Shown in pieces: positions 1-11,840 of a stretch of DNA of 64,000 bases. Below the pieces are notes generated by a model. It had not been told where the DNA came from, ran no database searches, and worked only from the letters and a program-made list of their open reading frames with translations. The DNA is from Vitellaria paradoxa (Eukaryota; Streptophyta; Magnoliopsida; Ericales; Sapotaceae): NCBI GenBank assembly GCA_019916065.1, contig CM034241.1:23017541-23081540 (forward strand), in the 5' to 3' direction. Within the stretch, counting starts at the first letter, position 1; every line of letters begins with the position of its first letter. Position numbers and translations under genes: made by a program.

Positions 1-994
1 AGGTTAAAAGTCTTATAAGAAAGACCAAATATCTTATATGAAAGGCTAAAGGTCTTATAAGGAATGTCAAAAATCTTATACAACCATCTCTAACGTATAG
101 AAGTCTAACCCTAACACTCTCTTTGCCTCTCTCCCCCTCCCTCTCTCTCCCTCTCTTTATCTCTCAATCTTTGTCAAAGTTTGAACTTTGAAACTAAAAA
201 TACATTGGTAAAGGTTACAAGTACATCATCAATCAAATTCTTGAGGTAATATTTCCAAAAAAAAAAAGATTAATTTTTGTTTTATTTTTTTAAATGTATG
301 AGTAGTTTGATTTTTTTTTTCTAACATATAACTTTCAAATGACTTCATTGACCAAAGGGGTTCAATCAAATACCGTCAGTTTCGTCAAGGCTTAGATTTA
401 CACGAGGAATGTATAGCCCCCCTTTTTTTGTTTTAAAGACTTGTTTGTTTAACTTTATTTCTATATCTTTGTTTATATATATGATATTTGACGATTGTTT
501 ATATATATGATATTGACGATTAACTTTGGTGGGAATCTGATTTGGGAAGTATTGTGAAGAAAATATTTTTTTATTTCTTTATTTTTATTCCAGTATATTA
601 TTTGATAAATAACTAATTCAATTATTTTTTTATTCATATTGTAGATACTGTATCAAATTCAATTACTTATCGGCATCTACAATTTTCATAGTCCGACAGA
701 AATAAATCAAGTTCTATTGTTCTATAGTCTAGTTTTTTTTTTTTTTTTTTATATTCCAAGCTTGTACTGTAATTTTTATAAATAGCGTTATTTTTGTTAA
801 TAACTAATTTTAATTATACATAAAAAATAAGTCTACTAGAAAATACAAATCTGGTTATGCAAAACTTTAAAAAAGAGAGAGAGGAGAAGAGTAGAAAATC
901 TAATACAATCTCAAAAAGAAACCCTTGACAAATTTGTTAGTAATAGTTAAAAAAAAAAAGATTTAGGTGAAAATTCTACAAATGACAATTTAAT
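1..994. other. AT-rich flank, no gene recognised
   Basis: No conserved reading frame is visible on either strand. The stretch has poly-T runs, a CT-rich patch near 115-165 and a small imperfect tandem repeat of the motif TTTATATATATGATAT near 471-515. It ends at the target-site duplication of the copia element that starts at 1000. Confidence 0.5.
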
Positions 995-999
995 GATTC
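995..999. repeat. target-site duplication, left copy (GATTC)
   Basis: GATTC lies directly before the TG that opens the left LTR. It is repeated at 9733-9737 directly after the CA that closes the right LTR. The match is perfect, as expected for a copia integrase. Confidence 0.85.
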
Positions 1000-2525
1000 T
1001 GTTATCCCAAATAGCAACACTAGAGGGGGTGAATAGGGTTGCTTAAAAATTTACAATAAAAATTTCAACCCTAAAACAAATATGTCAAATGAATATGAAA
1101 TGCACCAAACAATTATTCAATATTGTCAGTGAAGAGTGATAGTGCTAGTGTTTGCCAACAAATATAAAGAGAATGGAAGAGAAACAAACACAATCGATTT
1201 ATAGTGGTTCGGCTTCAAATGTTGCCTATGTCCACATCCCCAAGGCCTTCCTTGAGATTTCTCCACTATTCTTTGAAGAGCTTATTACCACTAGTTCCCA
1301 AGGTGCTAAAAACCTTTCCAAGTGATTTTATCCCCAAATCACTCACACAAGTCTCTCTCAAAGAAAGTATCTTATTTTGGTTCTACACTTGAACCAAAAC
1401 AAACAAGAGCTCACCCACCTCTCACAAATTAAAAGGGCTTAAATTTCCCTTTCTTATAAACAACAATGATGAGTTTAAAACTCAATCAAATCAAACAAGG
1501 AATATGGAAAGTGAAGGCACAAGTTGTGAAAAGAAATCACTTTATGTTGTAAATGTTAGGATTCTTAATTCTACTTTGTAAGCACTTCTTTCTTGCTTGG
1601 TTCTTCCCTTGAATCTAAGTTTGAGGCTCTATTTATAGATGAAAATCTGCAAATGGCCGTTACTAAATGAAAAGACACTTTTACCCTTGAAAGAAATTGA
1701 ATTTCCTTACTTCCAATGCTATTTTTCAGATTCGATTTCTGCCGATATATTTGTGACTGTTTTTTCACCCTCATACGTTCAAATCTGACATTGCCTCAGA
1801 GTAAGGACTTTGTATATGTATTAAGTCAGCTATCACATTCAAAGTTTAAGCTTCATCCAATAGTTAGATAGTCAGATATGGCTTCTGAACCGAGACCAGC
1901 TTCTGATAGCTTTTTCTGACATTCTAAATCGTGTTTCCAGTTTAAGCTTCTGTTTCACTATGATACTTTTAGAATTAGAAGAAATGTAAACTACAAAAGT
2001 TGTATCCTTTTGAGTCTTATTTTCACCCACCCAAAATCAATAATTTTTAAAGCGTGTAGAGTAAAGTTATGTCTCAAAAAACAAGACTAGCTCCAGAATT
2101 CAGAATTAAAAACTTTTCTGTAATGACTAAATTCTAACTCATGTTTTGAGTATTGTAACGTCAGATCCACAAAATTTTTCCTTCCTATATTAAAATTGCA
2201 TGATAATTGAACCGTTGGATCTTAAGATATGATCTATATACTGACATGTTCTGATTTCTCTGTTTATCCAAGTTAACCTCTAGTCAATTTTTATCTTACT
2301 TTGATTTCTATTATATCCTAACTTTGAATTTCCTTTATTCCTTCATCCAAATTATGTGAAAATATCTAAAAAAATAATATCAATATTTTCCAACTCTATT
2401 ATCTTGAATCTATCAAATGAATTGTGACATTTCTTAAATATCTATTTGAAAATTTATTGTGAAAATTTAATTCAATGTTTGTTATCACCAAAATCAAAAC
2501 TAATTTTATAAACCTTGGGCCAACA
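1000..2525 (-). repeat. 3' LTR of minus-strand copia element
   Basis: About 1.53 kb, begins TG and ends CA, and is collinear with 8157-9732 with scattered substitutions and small indels. Adjacent on the inner side is a C-rich tract (2526-2540) that reads as a polypurine tract on the minus strand. Confidence 0.87.
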
Positions 2526-2889
2526 ATCTCCCCCCTTTTTGATGATGACAAACCATTGTGATTTAAGATAAAATTTTCAAAAGACATTAATCATGAAAAG
2601 ATTTTCTATTCATAGAAGTTCAATCAATCATCAATATCTTGTCTTTCAATCAATAATCAATATCTTGTCTTTCTCCCCCTTTGACATCATCAAAAAAAAT
2701 ATGAAGTGGGAAAATTTGTTAAAATTAGTTATAATTCTCCCCCTAAATATATGTATCAATGGTCAATGTAACAAAGATATTAAATATATTTAGCTCCCCC
2801 CTAAATATATGATAGTAAAATAAGCATCAATGAGCACATAAGGAAATCAATCATCATATTGGATTGGACATACCAAGCTCTCCCCGAAT

Positions 2890-4430
2890 ATAACAAATTC
2901 TATCCTCATTCATGGCTTAGTAAAATATCGGCTAGTTGATTTTCTGTTCTAATAAATTCAAGAATAATATCACATTTCTGAACATGATCTCTAAGAAAAT
3001 GGTGTCTAATTTCAATGTGCTTGGTCCTAGAATGTTGATGGGAATTCTTGATAATTAATAGCACTAGTATTATCACCAATAATTGGACTATGATCAAAGT
3101 AGAGTTCAAAATCTTCTAATTGTTGTTTCATCCATAAAATTTGTGCACAACAACTTCCAGCTGCGATATACTCGGCTTCCGCAGTAGACAATGCTACGAA
3201 ATTTTGCTTCTTACTAAACCATGATAAGTGAATGACCTAGAAATGACAAGTTCCACTAGTACTTTTTCTATCAATCTTGCATCCTGGCAAAGTCTGCATC
3301 GGTGTAACCGATAAGGTCAAAAGTAATATCTCTAGGATAAAATAATCCTAAATTAGGTGTTCCTAATAAATATCTAAAATACATTTAACGGCAATAACAT
3401 GAGATTCCCTTAGGGCATGATTGAAATCTAGCACACACGCATACACTAAACATAATATCGAGTCTACTTGACGTTAAGTATAAGAGTGAGCCAATCATAC
3501 CTCTATAAAGTTTTTCATGAATTTTCTTACCATTTTCATCCTTGTCAAGTTTGGTTTGAAGGACTCATAGGGGTACCAATAGGTTTTGCATTTTCCATTC
3601 CAAATCTCTTGAGTAGATCTTTTGTGTACTTAGCTTGGTTCATGAAGATGCATTTCCTTAGTTTGCTTAATTTTGAAGTCCAAGAAAATAATTTAGCTCT
3701 CCCATCATACTCATTTCAAATTCACCTTGCATGCTCTTTAGCAAATTCTTGACAAAGAGAGTCATCAGTAGCACCAAATATAATATTATCTACATATATT
3801 TGAATAATAAGCATATCATGATTTTTGGTTTTAATAAAAGAGTAGTGTTAATTTGTCCTCTAGTAAAACCATTTTCAATCAAAAATGTACTCAACCGTTC
3901 ATACCAAGATCTTAGAGCTTGTTTTAAACCATATAAAGCCTTTTTGAGTTTATAAACATGATTGGGAATTCATAATTTTTAAAAACCGGGAGGTTGTTTA
4001 ACATAAACTTCCTCCAAAATGTATCCATTTAGAAAGCACTTTTAACATCCATTTGATAAAGTTTGAAATTTCTAAAACATGCAATTGCAAGTAACATTCT
4101 AATTGCTTCTAATCTAGCTACCGGAGCAAAAGTTTCATCAAATCAATTCCTTCTTCTTGATTAAAACCTTGGGCACCAATCGAGCTTTATTCCTAATAAC
4201 TATCCCGGCTTTCATCCATTTTATTTCTAAAAACCCATTTTGTTCAATCACGGGATGATCATTAGGTCTTGGGACTAAATCCCAAACTTGATTTCTTTCA
4301 AATTGATAAGCTCTTCTTGCATAACTAAAATCCAACTTTCATCATTCTTGGCTTCTTGAAAACATTTTAGGCTCATTTGAGAAAGAAAAGCTAGATTATT
4401 ACAAATATTCCTAAGAGTGAATTGAGTAGT
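2890..4430 (-). pseudogene. copia RT and RNase H remnants
   Basis: On the minus strand, the segment below about 4430 reads like the start of copia RT: a W-x-x-A/V-M-Q-E-E-L-like stretch followed by N-Q-V-W-D-L-V-P-R-P near 4270-4335. Near 2906-3050 there are RNase H/C-terminal hallmarks (S-R-T-K-H-I-E-I-R-H-H-F and T-E-N-Q-L-A-D-I). The pieces lie in different frames with intervening stops, so no functional polymerase can be made. They are in the right order for the copia element around them. Confidence 0.8.
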
Positions 4431-4936
4431 ATACCTTTGGATGGATCACCAATGATTAAATCATTGACACTCTAATATTGATGATAATTGACTTAGATAA
4501 TCAGTGTTCATCATGGATAGTTGGATGACTTATTCAAACTAAATGCTAGTATTTGATAAAATGCCCAAAAGAAACAATGGACTTGTTCTTTTCTCATTTG
4601 GTCTTTCTTAAATGAATTTGATTTATTTTTAGGCATTGTTTTGTCAACATAACAAGTTATATAACTATATTTTTATGATTAAGTGAATTTGATGAAACTC
4701 ATTTAATACCTTCCTAAACATTGGAATAATTCTGTGGACAATTGTGGATATCTTGAAGCCAAAAACCTATGATAAGGGTTTGATTATAAATAAGATGATG
4801 ATTGAAAATTTATTTAGATTATTTTGAATAAAATAAAACTTATCAATTTTGCTAAAAATTAAATATAGTTAAAGAGCTATTTATTTTCTTTATATTCCAT
4901 AAAATAATAAAATAAAAGGTAAAAGAAGCAAAAACC

Positions 4937-5018
4937 GAGATTTGCAGCCAATGAGGTTCGAACTTGCGACTTTAATTCGCAATTAGGGTCGCCCACCCAC
5001 TAAGCTACCAACCTCGGC
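4937..5018 (-). repeat. tRNA-like sequence with A and B boxes
   Basis: On the minus strand TAGCTTAGTGG (4997-5007) matches the RNA polymerase III A box, and AGTTCGAACCT (4954-4964) resembles the B box, with tRNA-like spacing. The flanks do not form a convincing acceptor stem, so I call it tRNA-derived (SINE or captured tRNA) and not a tRNA gene. It lies inside the Gypsy-type LTR block. Confidence 0.45.
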
Positions 5019-5786
5019 CTAATTAATATACCATTAGGAATAATTTTATTCATACCAAATTTGGTACGGTAAACTTGTCAAAACAATTAACTAAAATACT
5101 AATTGTATTCTAAATTTTTTTTACTTGCTACTTGTTAATTTACATATAGTACTTACCTTTGTGATAATGATATTGATGACTATGTTAAATCTTTGATTTA
5201 TTGAGAATTGCTATTAAATTATGGATTTAGATAAAGTGCTTTAAAAAATATATATATATATACTGCTTGTGACTGAATAATCCCACTTTGATTTATCGCC
5301 CGGGAACATTGCCGGTTGTTATTAAAATGTCTGATTTCCATACAAAGTACCCTTGGAATGTAAAAGGGTGAGAAGAAATTAAGGCACTCGGTGCTAAAGT
5401 TATTTTTGGCAATGGGGTGATGGGTGGGTAGAAATGGCCTTTTAGATGAAGATGGGAACATGCATTTTATTTGGGAGATGCTCCCTTCTGACCTGGCCAG
5501 TCAGGTAGCCGGTCGCGACGGCTAGGTTTTTGGTAGGTGACACCGTCGGTATGCATAGGATGCTAAGCCCGTAAAGTCACTAGTTCCCAAGGCTGGGGGT
5601 AGAGGAGGATAGGAGTATCATTATCTTAGGAGGATTTAGATTAAACTCCTTTACAAAATTTTACTGTGACCAGCAACCTCTCTTGTTATGTATGAATGAT
5701 GTGTTGGAATTATTTAATTATATTTAATTCCTCTCGATTAATATTTTATAAAAATACATATATATATATATATGTGTGTGTATGAA

Positions 5787-5878
5787 ACCTGTATCGCTAC
5801 GGGGTTTGATCCCGAGACCTTGAAGATCTAAATCTGAGATCCCTACCACTGCGACACAGACTTCATTGTGGTATACAC
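5787..5878 (-). repeat. second tRNA-like sequence in the same LTR block
   Basis: The minus strand reads TGTCGCAGTGG (5846-5856, A-box-like with one mismatch) and then GGGATCAAACCCC (about 5801-5813, B-box/T-loop-like). The order and spacing resemble the copy 0.85 kb to the left. No intact cloverleaf was recognised. Confidence 0.35.
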
Positions 5879-6601
5879 ATCAGCATTTAATTATTTTACA
5901 TGTAAGTAAAATAGTAGTTACGGTGACGGTTCATCAAACCGTTGTAAGTATAATTTACATTATTCAGTTGAGATCTATTGAATTAATTGTTGCATAAATA
6001 GTATGCCACCTAAACACATTCACTTAATACAGTGTAGTATTACAACCACTACATATAGGCACCTAGGAGATTCTGATTATTGGGCTTTAGTAGCTCACCC
6101 CTTGTGGGAATATTTTTTTCAGGATATTAAGCACAGGAATACAGAAGATGAGCTGGAAAGAGATTAATTTCTCTTAAATATTCCATCAGAAGAGTTATCT
6201 ATTTTTTTCTTCTTTCCTGCACAGAGCTGGAGGACTTTATTTTTGGTCTGTAATAATTGTTGGATGATTGTAATTATTAAGCATAGACCTAATTTGCTTT
6301 TATTTGGTATGTAATGTTAATTGCGTGGTTGGGACACTTAGATGGCTCTGTAATATTTTCTCCATCTTTATTTTGTGCCCTGTAGTTGAAATCCCATCAA
6401 ATGGTTCAGTCCAATGACTTATAAATATGTTTGGGATAATCATAGGATTTTGACTATCTTAAATTTTTCTTACGGGTCAACCCCAATTTGGAGGAAAACT
6501 CTGGGGTGTGACAGCGTGTTATTATCATCTTATTTTTATACCTAACAAATAAATTCTAAGTCACCCCTGGGCATTCGGTTATGAAAATCCGGGGCGTGAC
6601 A

Positions 6602-6936
6602 TTTATTATTACAATAATGGCAAGTAAAATGATGATTACTAGAAGATGTTGCTTTCCAAAACAAGTCCTTATAAAATTTTTGCTTTTTAGAAGGATTGAA
6701 ACCAATTCCATTTTTATTAAAAACACATCTTTGTCTACCAAGAATCATATCTAAGTTTTCATTTCCTTTAACAAACTTTGCAAGAGATTTTGTTAAATCC
6801 TCTACTTGTTTTTTAAGGTTTCATTTTCGTTTTGGAACTCATTGGAGTCAAGGTTTTAGTTTCAAGCTCTCTTTTTAAAATTCATTTTTTTTCTTTAAAG
6901 CATCATTTTCTTGAGAAAGAGAAGAGACCATCTTTT
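6602..6936 (-). pseudogene. copia gag-pol junction with second zinc knuckle
   Basis: The minus strand carries a conserved copia stretch (L-G-R-Q-R-C-V-F-N-K, then G-I-G-F-N-P, near 6690-6740). The beginning of a C-x2-C zinc knuckle follows and is cut off at 6601 by the inserted LTR sequence. Between here and the gag stop at 6937 the frame is broken. Confidence 0.7.
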
Positions 6937-8100
6937 TTAAAGAAACATTCTTTGAAGCAATTTTCTTAGTTCATGATGTAAATCTTCAAAAGCATTTAAA
7001 AGTTCATCACAAGTAAATTGATTAGAAGATTCACATACCTCATTCTCTTCTTCTTGAACCATAAAACAAATGTTTGCAATTTCTTCTCCATGTGACTCAT
7101 TATCGGAGGAACTATCATCACTATCTCCCCATGTTGCCACCATTGCATTCTTTTTGTCCTTTTTATAACTCTTTTTGAGTTGAGGACATTCGGGCTTGAT
7201 ATGGCCGGGCTTTTTGCATTCATAGCAAATGATAATATCTTTCTTACTTGAGTCTCCTTTGGTTGTCTCCTTCTTATGGAATTTTCTTCCGCCTTGTTTC
7301 TTTTTGTTAATGTATTTATTGAATTTTCTAGTGATCATAGCAATATATTCATCATCTTCATCACTTGATTCATCAACACTTTTATCATTAAATGTGGACT
7401 TGAAAGCAATTCCTTTTATCTTTTTGGAGTCTTCTTCCTCATTAGCTTTTAAAGTAATCTCATGGGTCATAAGGGAACCCAAGAGTTCATCTAAGCTCAA
7501 TCTTGTGAGATCTTTTGCTTCTTGGATGGCCGTCACCTTTGGTTCCCATCCCTTTGGCAAAGACCTAAGAATTTTTCTCACTATTTCAACGTTAGTATAG
7601 ATTTTACCAAGAGATTTCAAACTATTTATAATATCGGTAAACCTAGTAAACATTTTCGAAATAGACTCATCTAGTTTCATTTTAAACAATTCATAATGAA
7701 GAACAAGCATACTAATTTTAGACTTTTTAACTTGATTAGTACCTTCATGAGTGGCTTCTAATTTATTCCAAATTTCTTTAGCGGTTTCACAAGTAGAAAT
7801 TCTATTAAACTCATTAGGGTCAAGTGCACAATATAACATGTTCATAGCTTTGGCATTTAATTGGACTTTAGCTTCATCAGCTTCGGTCCATTCACTTTCA
7901 TCCTTAAGAACAATCCTATTTTCTACGGTTTTAGAAGGAACATAAGGTCCATTAGATATTACTTTCCATGACCCATAATCAATGGCTTGAACATAGATTC
8001 TCATTCTAGCCTTCCAATAATTATAATTTGTTCCATTGAACAAAGGAGGTCGGTGGGTTAATTGGCCTTTAAAAGTGGAGGCGCCAAAAGATGTTGCCAT
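6937..8100 (-). CDS. copia Gag polyprotein, 387 aa
   Basis: This is the longest intact frame of the copia element, starting about 55 bases inside the primer site. The N-terminus (P-P-L-F-N-G-T-N-Y-N-Y-W) is the usual DUF4219/gag-pre-domain of plant copia proteins. The middle (residues about 70-215) is UBN2-type capsid sequence with the E-L-F-K-M-K and L-P-K-G-W-E-P motifs. A lysine-rich linker leads to a CCHC zinc knuckle (I-C-Y-E-C-K-K-P-G-H-I-K-P-E-C) near residue 293-307. An acidic serine-rich tail follows. Gag packages element RNA in cytoplasmic particles. The frame stops at 6937, where related elements read on through a coiled coil to pol, so the stop or a frameshift probably truncates it. 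Confidence 0.85.
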   Translation of the reverse strand: MATSFGASTFKGQLTHRPPLFNGTNYNYWKARMRIYVQAIDYGSWKVISNGPYVPSKTVENRIVLKDESEWTEADEAKVQLNAKAMNMLYCALDPNEFNRISTCETAKEIWNKLEATHEGTNQVKKSKISMLVLHYELFKMKLDESISKMFTRFTDIINSLKSLGKIYTNVEIVRKILRSLPKGWEPKVTAIQEAKDLTRLSLDELLGSLMTHEITLKANEEEDSKKIKGIAFKSTFNDKSVDESSDEDDEYIAMITRKFNKYINKKKQGGRKFHKKETTKGDSSKKDIIICYECKKPGHIKPECPQLKKSYKKDKKNAMVATWGDSDDSSSDNESHGEEIANICFMVQEEENEVCESSNQFTCDELLNAFEDLHHELRKLLQRMFL

Positions 8101-8136
8101 GATCTTAACTCTTAGACGGTTAAGTCAAAAATAAGA

Positions 8137-8156
8137 GCCATTGCTCTAATACCAAT
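8137..8156 (-). other. primer binding site (initiator tRNA-Met type)
   Basis: Directly inside the 5' LTR on the minus strand the sequence reads TTGGTATTAGAGC, one change from the TGGTATCAGAGC that primes most plant copia and many gypsy elements. Its position fixes the element's orientation as minus. Confidence 0.75.
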
Positions 8157-9732
8157 TGTTAACCCAAATAGTAACACTAGAGGGGGGTGAATAGGGTTGC
8201 TTAAAAATTTTGTAAATAAAATTTCAACCCTAAAACAAATATGTCAAAATGAATATGAAATGCACCAAAAAATTATTCAATATTTGTGAGTGAAGAGTGA
8301 GTGCTAGTGTTTGCAACAAATATAAAGAGAATGGAAGAGAAACAAACACAATCGATTTATAGTGGTTCGGCTTCAATGTTGCCTACGTCCACTCCCCAAG
8401 GCCTTCCTTGAGATTTCTCCACTATTCTTTGAAGAGCTTATTACACACTAGCTTCCCAAGATGCTAGAAACTTTTCCCAAGTGATTTTATCTCCAAATCA
8501 CTCACACAAGTCTCTCTCAAAGAAAGTATCTTGTTTTGGTTCTAACACTTGAACCAAAACCAACAAGAGCTCACCCAACTCTTACAAATTAAAAGGGCTT
8601 TAAATTTCCCTTTCTTACAACAACAATGATGAGTTTAAAACTCAATCAAATCAAAAAGAAACTCTCACAAGTTGAATATGAAAGATGAAGCATAAGTGTG
8701 AGAAGAAATCACTTTATGTTTGCAAAGTTATAGAATTTCTTGTATCTCTTTGTAAGCACTTCTTTCTTGCTTTGTTCTTCCCATTGAATCTAAGTTTGAG
8801 GCTCTATTTATAAATGAAAATCTGCAAATGGCCGTTACTAAATGAAAAGACACTTTTGCCCTTGAAAGAAATTGAATTTCCTTGCTTCCAATGCTGTTTT
8901 TTAGATTCAGATTTTCTAAGATACATTTGTGACCATTTTTCACCATCATAACGTTCAAATCTGACATTGCCTCAGAGTAAGGACTTTGTAGATGTATAAG
9001 TCAACGATCAGATGTCAAAGTTTAAGCTTCATCCAACGGTTAGATAGTTAGATATAGCCTCTGAACCGAGACCAGCTTCTGATAGCTTTTTCTGACATTC
9101 TGAATTTGTGTTTCCAGTTTAACTTCTCTTTCACCATGATACGTTTAGAATTAGAAGAAACTTAAACTACAAAAGTTGTATCTTTTTTAGTCTTCTTTTC
9201 ACACACCAAAAATCAAAATTTTTAAAGCTGTAGAGTATAATTTATGTCTCAAAAACTAAGACTAGCTCTAGAATCCGGAATTAAAAACTTTTTTGTAATG
9301 ACTAATATTCCAACTCATGTTTTGATATTGTAACGTCAGATCCACAAAAATTTCCCTTCCGTAAAATTGTAGATATAGAAGTCTAGTTTACTATATTGAA
9401 ATTGTATGATAATTGAACCGTTGGATCTTAAGATATCATCTATATACTGACATGTTCTGATTTCTCTGTTTATCCGAGTTAACCTCTAGTTCAAATTTTT
9501 ATCTTACTTTGATTTCTATTACTCCCAACTTTGAAATTTCTTTATTCTTTCATCTAAATTATGTGAAAATATCTAAAAAATAATATCAATCTCTTCCAAC
9601 TCTATTATCTTGAATCAATCAAATGAATTGTAACATTTCTTACAATGTCTATTTAAAAATTTATTGTGAAAATTTAATTCAATATTTGTTATCATCAAAA
9701 TCAAAACTAACTTTATAAATCTTGCGCCAACA
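8157..9732 (-). repeat. 5' LTR of minus-strand copia element
   Basis: About 1.58 kb and collinear with 1000-2525. The right edge is CAACA followed by target duplication GATTC (9733-9737). The copies differ at many sites and by several indels, which suggests an old insertion. Confidence 0.87.
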
Positions 9733-9737
9733 GATTC

Positions 9738-10688
9738 CAAAGAGTTAGATAATAATGAAATACCAAATCTTGCATCTCAAAAAGTAAGAAAAATTTTAAA
9801 TAATAACTTTGCCATAACTAAAAATGTAAAAAGTCACCTTTGTTTTCTTTTTTTCTTTTTCTTTTTTTGGGTATAAAGTCCTCATTTACGATTGTTACTT
9901 TAGGTCTCAAAGCAACTTGAGCCGGGCTTAGGCCTAAGTATGGAACAATATATTCAATCTGAATATGACTTTAAAATGACAACTTTAGGCAGATTTTGGA
10001 CGGGTTGATATTTTAATTGTTTAAATGAGCCTAAATATGAAATGTTAAGAATAGCATATTTAAGTTGAATACAATATTCTTAATAATAACTTTAGGAGTG
10101 ATTTATTTAGGAAAAACAAATTACTAACTTACTTTTGAAATTGTGGATTCTAAATAGCGTGTTTGGGCAAATCCCATGACATTTTCCTTTCTTTGTCTCA
10201 AAATAATTCGTTTTTTCTCAACAAAATAAAATTGGCCCAAATGCATAAGCTTTAGCTCGAATGCAAATATATTGGTTTAGATTCACCACTTTAAAGTTGT
10301 CCTTTGTCTTTGTGTTTATGATTCGGTTTTTTCATAATATTTAAAATATATATATATGATAAACATATTTAAAAATTCTGAATCAAAAATTATAATCTTA
10401 ATTATAAATTATAAAAGACTTTAAATATTAACTTTACTTTTTTCTTTACAAACAAAAAATTGATACTGTGATAGGGAGTGTCATTAAAATAAAACGTGAG
10501 TAATAATTACTTAAATACATTCAGCGTTCAAATTACTGAAAAAATCAAAGGATAACATGTCAAATTTTATTGTAATAACTAAAAAAAAAGTGTTTAGAAA
10601 GCAATACATACATAATTATTGGAAGTTTTAACAAAATTACTTTTGGGGTAAGCATAGGCATACAAAATTCTAACCAATTTTAAGTTAC
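9738..10688. other. AT-rich intergenic, no gene recognised
   Basis: No reading frame with recognisable similarity. Short A and T runs and a TATATATA patch near 10350 are the only structure seen. Confidence 0.5.
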
Positions 10689-10691
10689 TAA

Positions 10692-11026
10692 GGAGTCATT
10701 TGATTTGTTTTTTCATTTTCTATTTTCTGTTTTTATTTTCTATTTTCTGTTTTATCTCATTTTTCATTTTGTACTTTTAAAAATAAAGAAAACAACTCAA
10801 AATTCATTTGGTTACTTGTGTTTTCAAAATTTGTTTTCGAAAATTAAAAATGAGTTTACACATGAAATAAAAAATGATAAAAAGTCGTTTTGAGAGTTTT
10901 TAACAAAAAATAAGGAAATTTTCAAAATAAGGAAAATAAAACATTTTCTGTTTCTTCATTTAGAGATTTTTAACACATAAAACAAAAACAGAAAATAGAA
11001 AGCACAAAAGTAAACCAAATGCCACC
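10692..11026. mobile_element. Tourist/Harbinger-like MITE, copy 1
   Basis: A 335-bp foldback sequence. The left end GGAGTCATTTGATTTG pairs with the right end CAAATGCCACC, and the inverted homology extends roughly 40 bp inward (CTATTTTCTG and CAGAAAATAG). It is flanked by TAA at 10689-10691 and 11027-11029, the 3-bp duplication of PIF/Harbinger elements. Its interior resembles the element at 24619-24950. Confidence 0.7.
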
Positions 11027-11029
11027 TAA

Positions 11030-11832
11030 GTGTCTTATTGTAAGAATGAATCCTATATTAACATGCAGCATCAAGATGATAAGCATTTGGGAAGATAAAT
11101 ATCATCTTTGAATTAAATATAATTTATCTTGAGGTAAATATTAATTTTATCTTTAGATAAATATTGATAAGAAAAAATATTTATCTATTTACAAAATAAA
11201 TACTTACAAAAAAAAAGTTTACAAAATAAAGAGATAAATTTACTTAACAATGAAGTTAAAAATTATCATGACTTTTCCTTTTTCCACTATAAATAGAGAT
11301 GATTTCATAAAAAAAAAAATACAATTATAAAAGACGAAGTAAATAAGAAGAGAAAAATCTCAATAAGTAGCGTAAGAAAAGAAGTTGAAGTTTAACAAGC
11401 CTAACTTTCAATTTCAAGGTTAAGTTTTCAACCCTTGAAAGAGTTTAAGCTTGCAAATTTTAACTTCTAAAAAAGTTCAATCCTGTAAATCTTGAGATTA
11501 AGATTCCACGCTCTCAAGTTAAATTTAAACCTACAAATCTTAACATCAAAATGCTAAGCCCTTATGTCAAAGTTTAAATTTACAATCTTGAGATCAAGCT
11601 ATGAAGCCTTTTAAATCAAAATTCAATCCTACAAAATATTCAAGAGAAGAATCAGAAGATTTTATTCTATTTAAAATATTTCAGAGATTATACTCACCCC
11701 TTCAAGTTAAATAAATAAAATTTTTTACTTATTTTTTATCTTAATTTTTAGTCAAGAAAATTTATGTCTACAGTAAGTATTCTGTTTTAATAAAATGAAA
11801 TTAAATTCTTAATATATGAACTTTGATTGCAC
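11030..11832 (+). other. promoter-like and repeat-like leader region, unassigned
   Basis: CACTATAAATAGAGATG at about 11286-11302 is a good TATA context. About 300 bp of imperfectly repeated phrases of the type AATCTTGAGATCAAG follow (11400-11640). The layout looks like the promoter and untranslated leader of a retroelement, but no downstream coding sequence on the plus strand supports a specific family. Confidence 0.3.
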
Positions 11833-11840
11833 CTTGTATA

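Larger units (their letters stand above)
4431..6601 (+). mobile_element. Gypsy-type LTR sequence inserted in the copia pol region
   Basis: This block interrupts the copia polyprotein between its second zinc knuckle (minus strand, just above 6601) and the RT start. It ends in GGGGCGTGACA (to 6601), a common plant Gypsy LTR end. A near copy, GGGGTGTGACA, ends at 6514. Near 5559-5610 it shares the motif GCTAAGC then CAAGGCTGGGGGTAGA with the Gypsy LTR at 32262-32300. The left boundary is not sharp and no target duplication was found. It may therefore be a solo LTR plus a deletion, or two overlapping LTR ends. About 2.2 kb matches the size of the LTRs at 30.7-39.3 kb. Confidence 0.5.
1000..9732 (-). 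mobile_element. Ty1/copia LTR retrotransposon, decayed, nested insertion
   Basis: Long direct repeats bound this element (1000-2525 and 8157-9732), and the 5-bp duplication GATTC flanks it exactly (995-999 and 9733-9737). Read on the minus strand the order is 5' LTR, a tRNA-Met-type primer site next to 8156, gag, zinc knuckles, RT remnants, RNase H remnants, a purine tract complementary to 2526-2540, and 3' LTR. Gag-RT-RNaseH in this order, with the expected copia motifs, places it in Ty1/copia. Protease and integrase are not visible. The space between the second zinc knuckle and RT (about 4430-6601) holds foreign LTR-like sequence. Frameshifts and stops in pol mean it cannot be autonomous. 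Confidence 0.88.

Noticed and set aside
4937..5018. A genuine tRNA gene
   Set aside because: A and B boxes are present, but the acceptor and anticodon stems do not pair convincingly and it lies within an LTR-like block.
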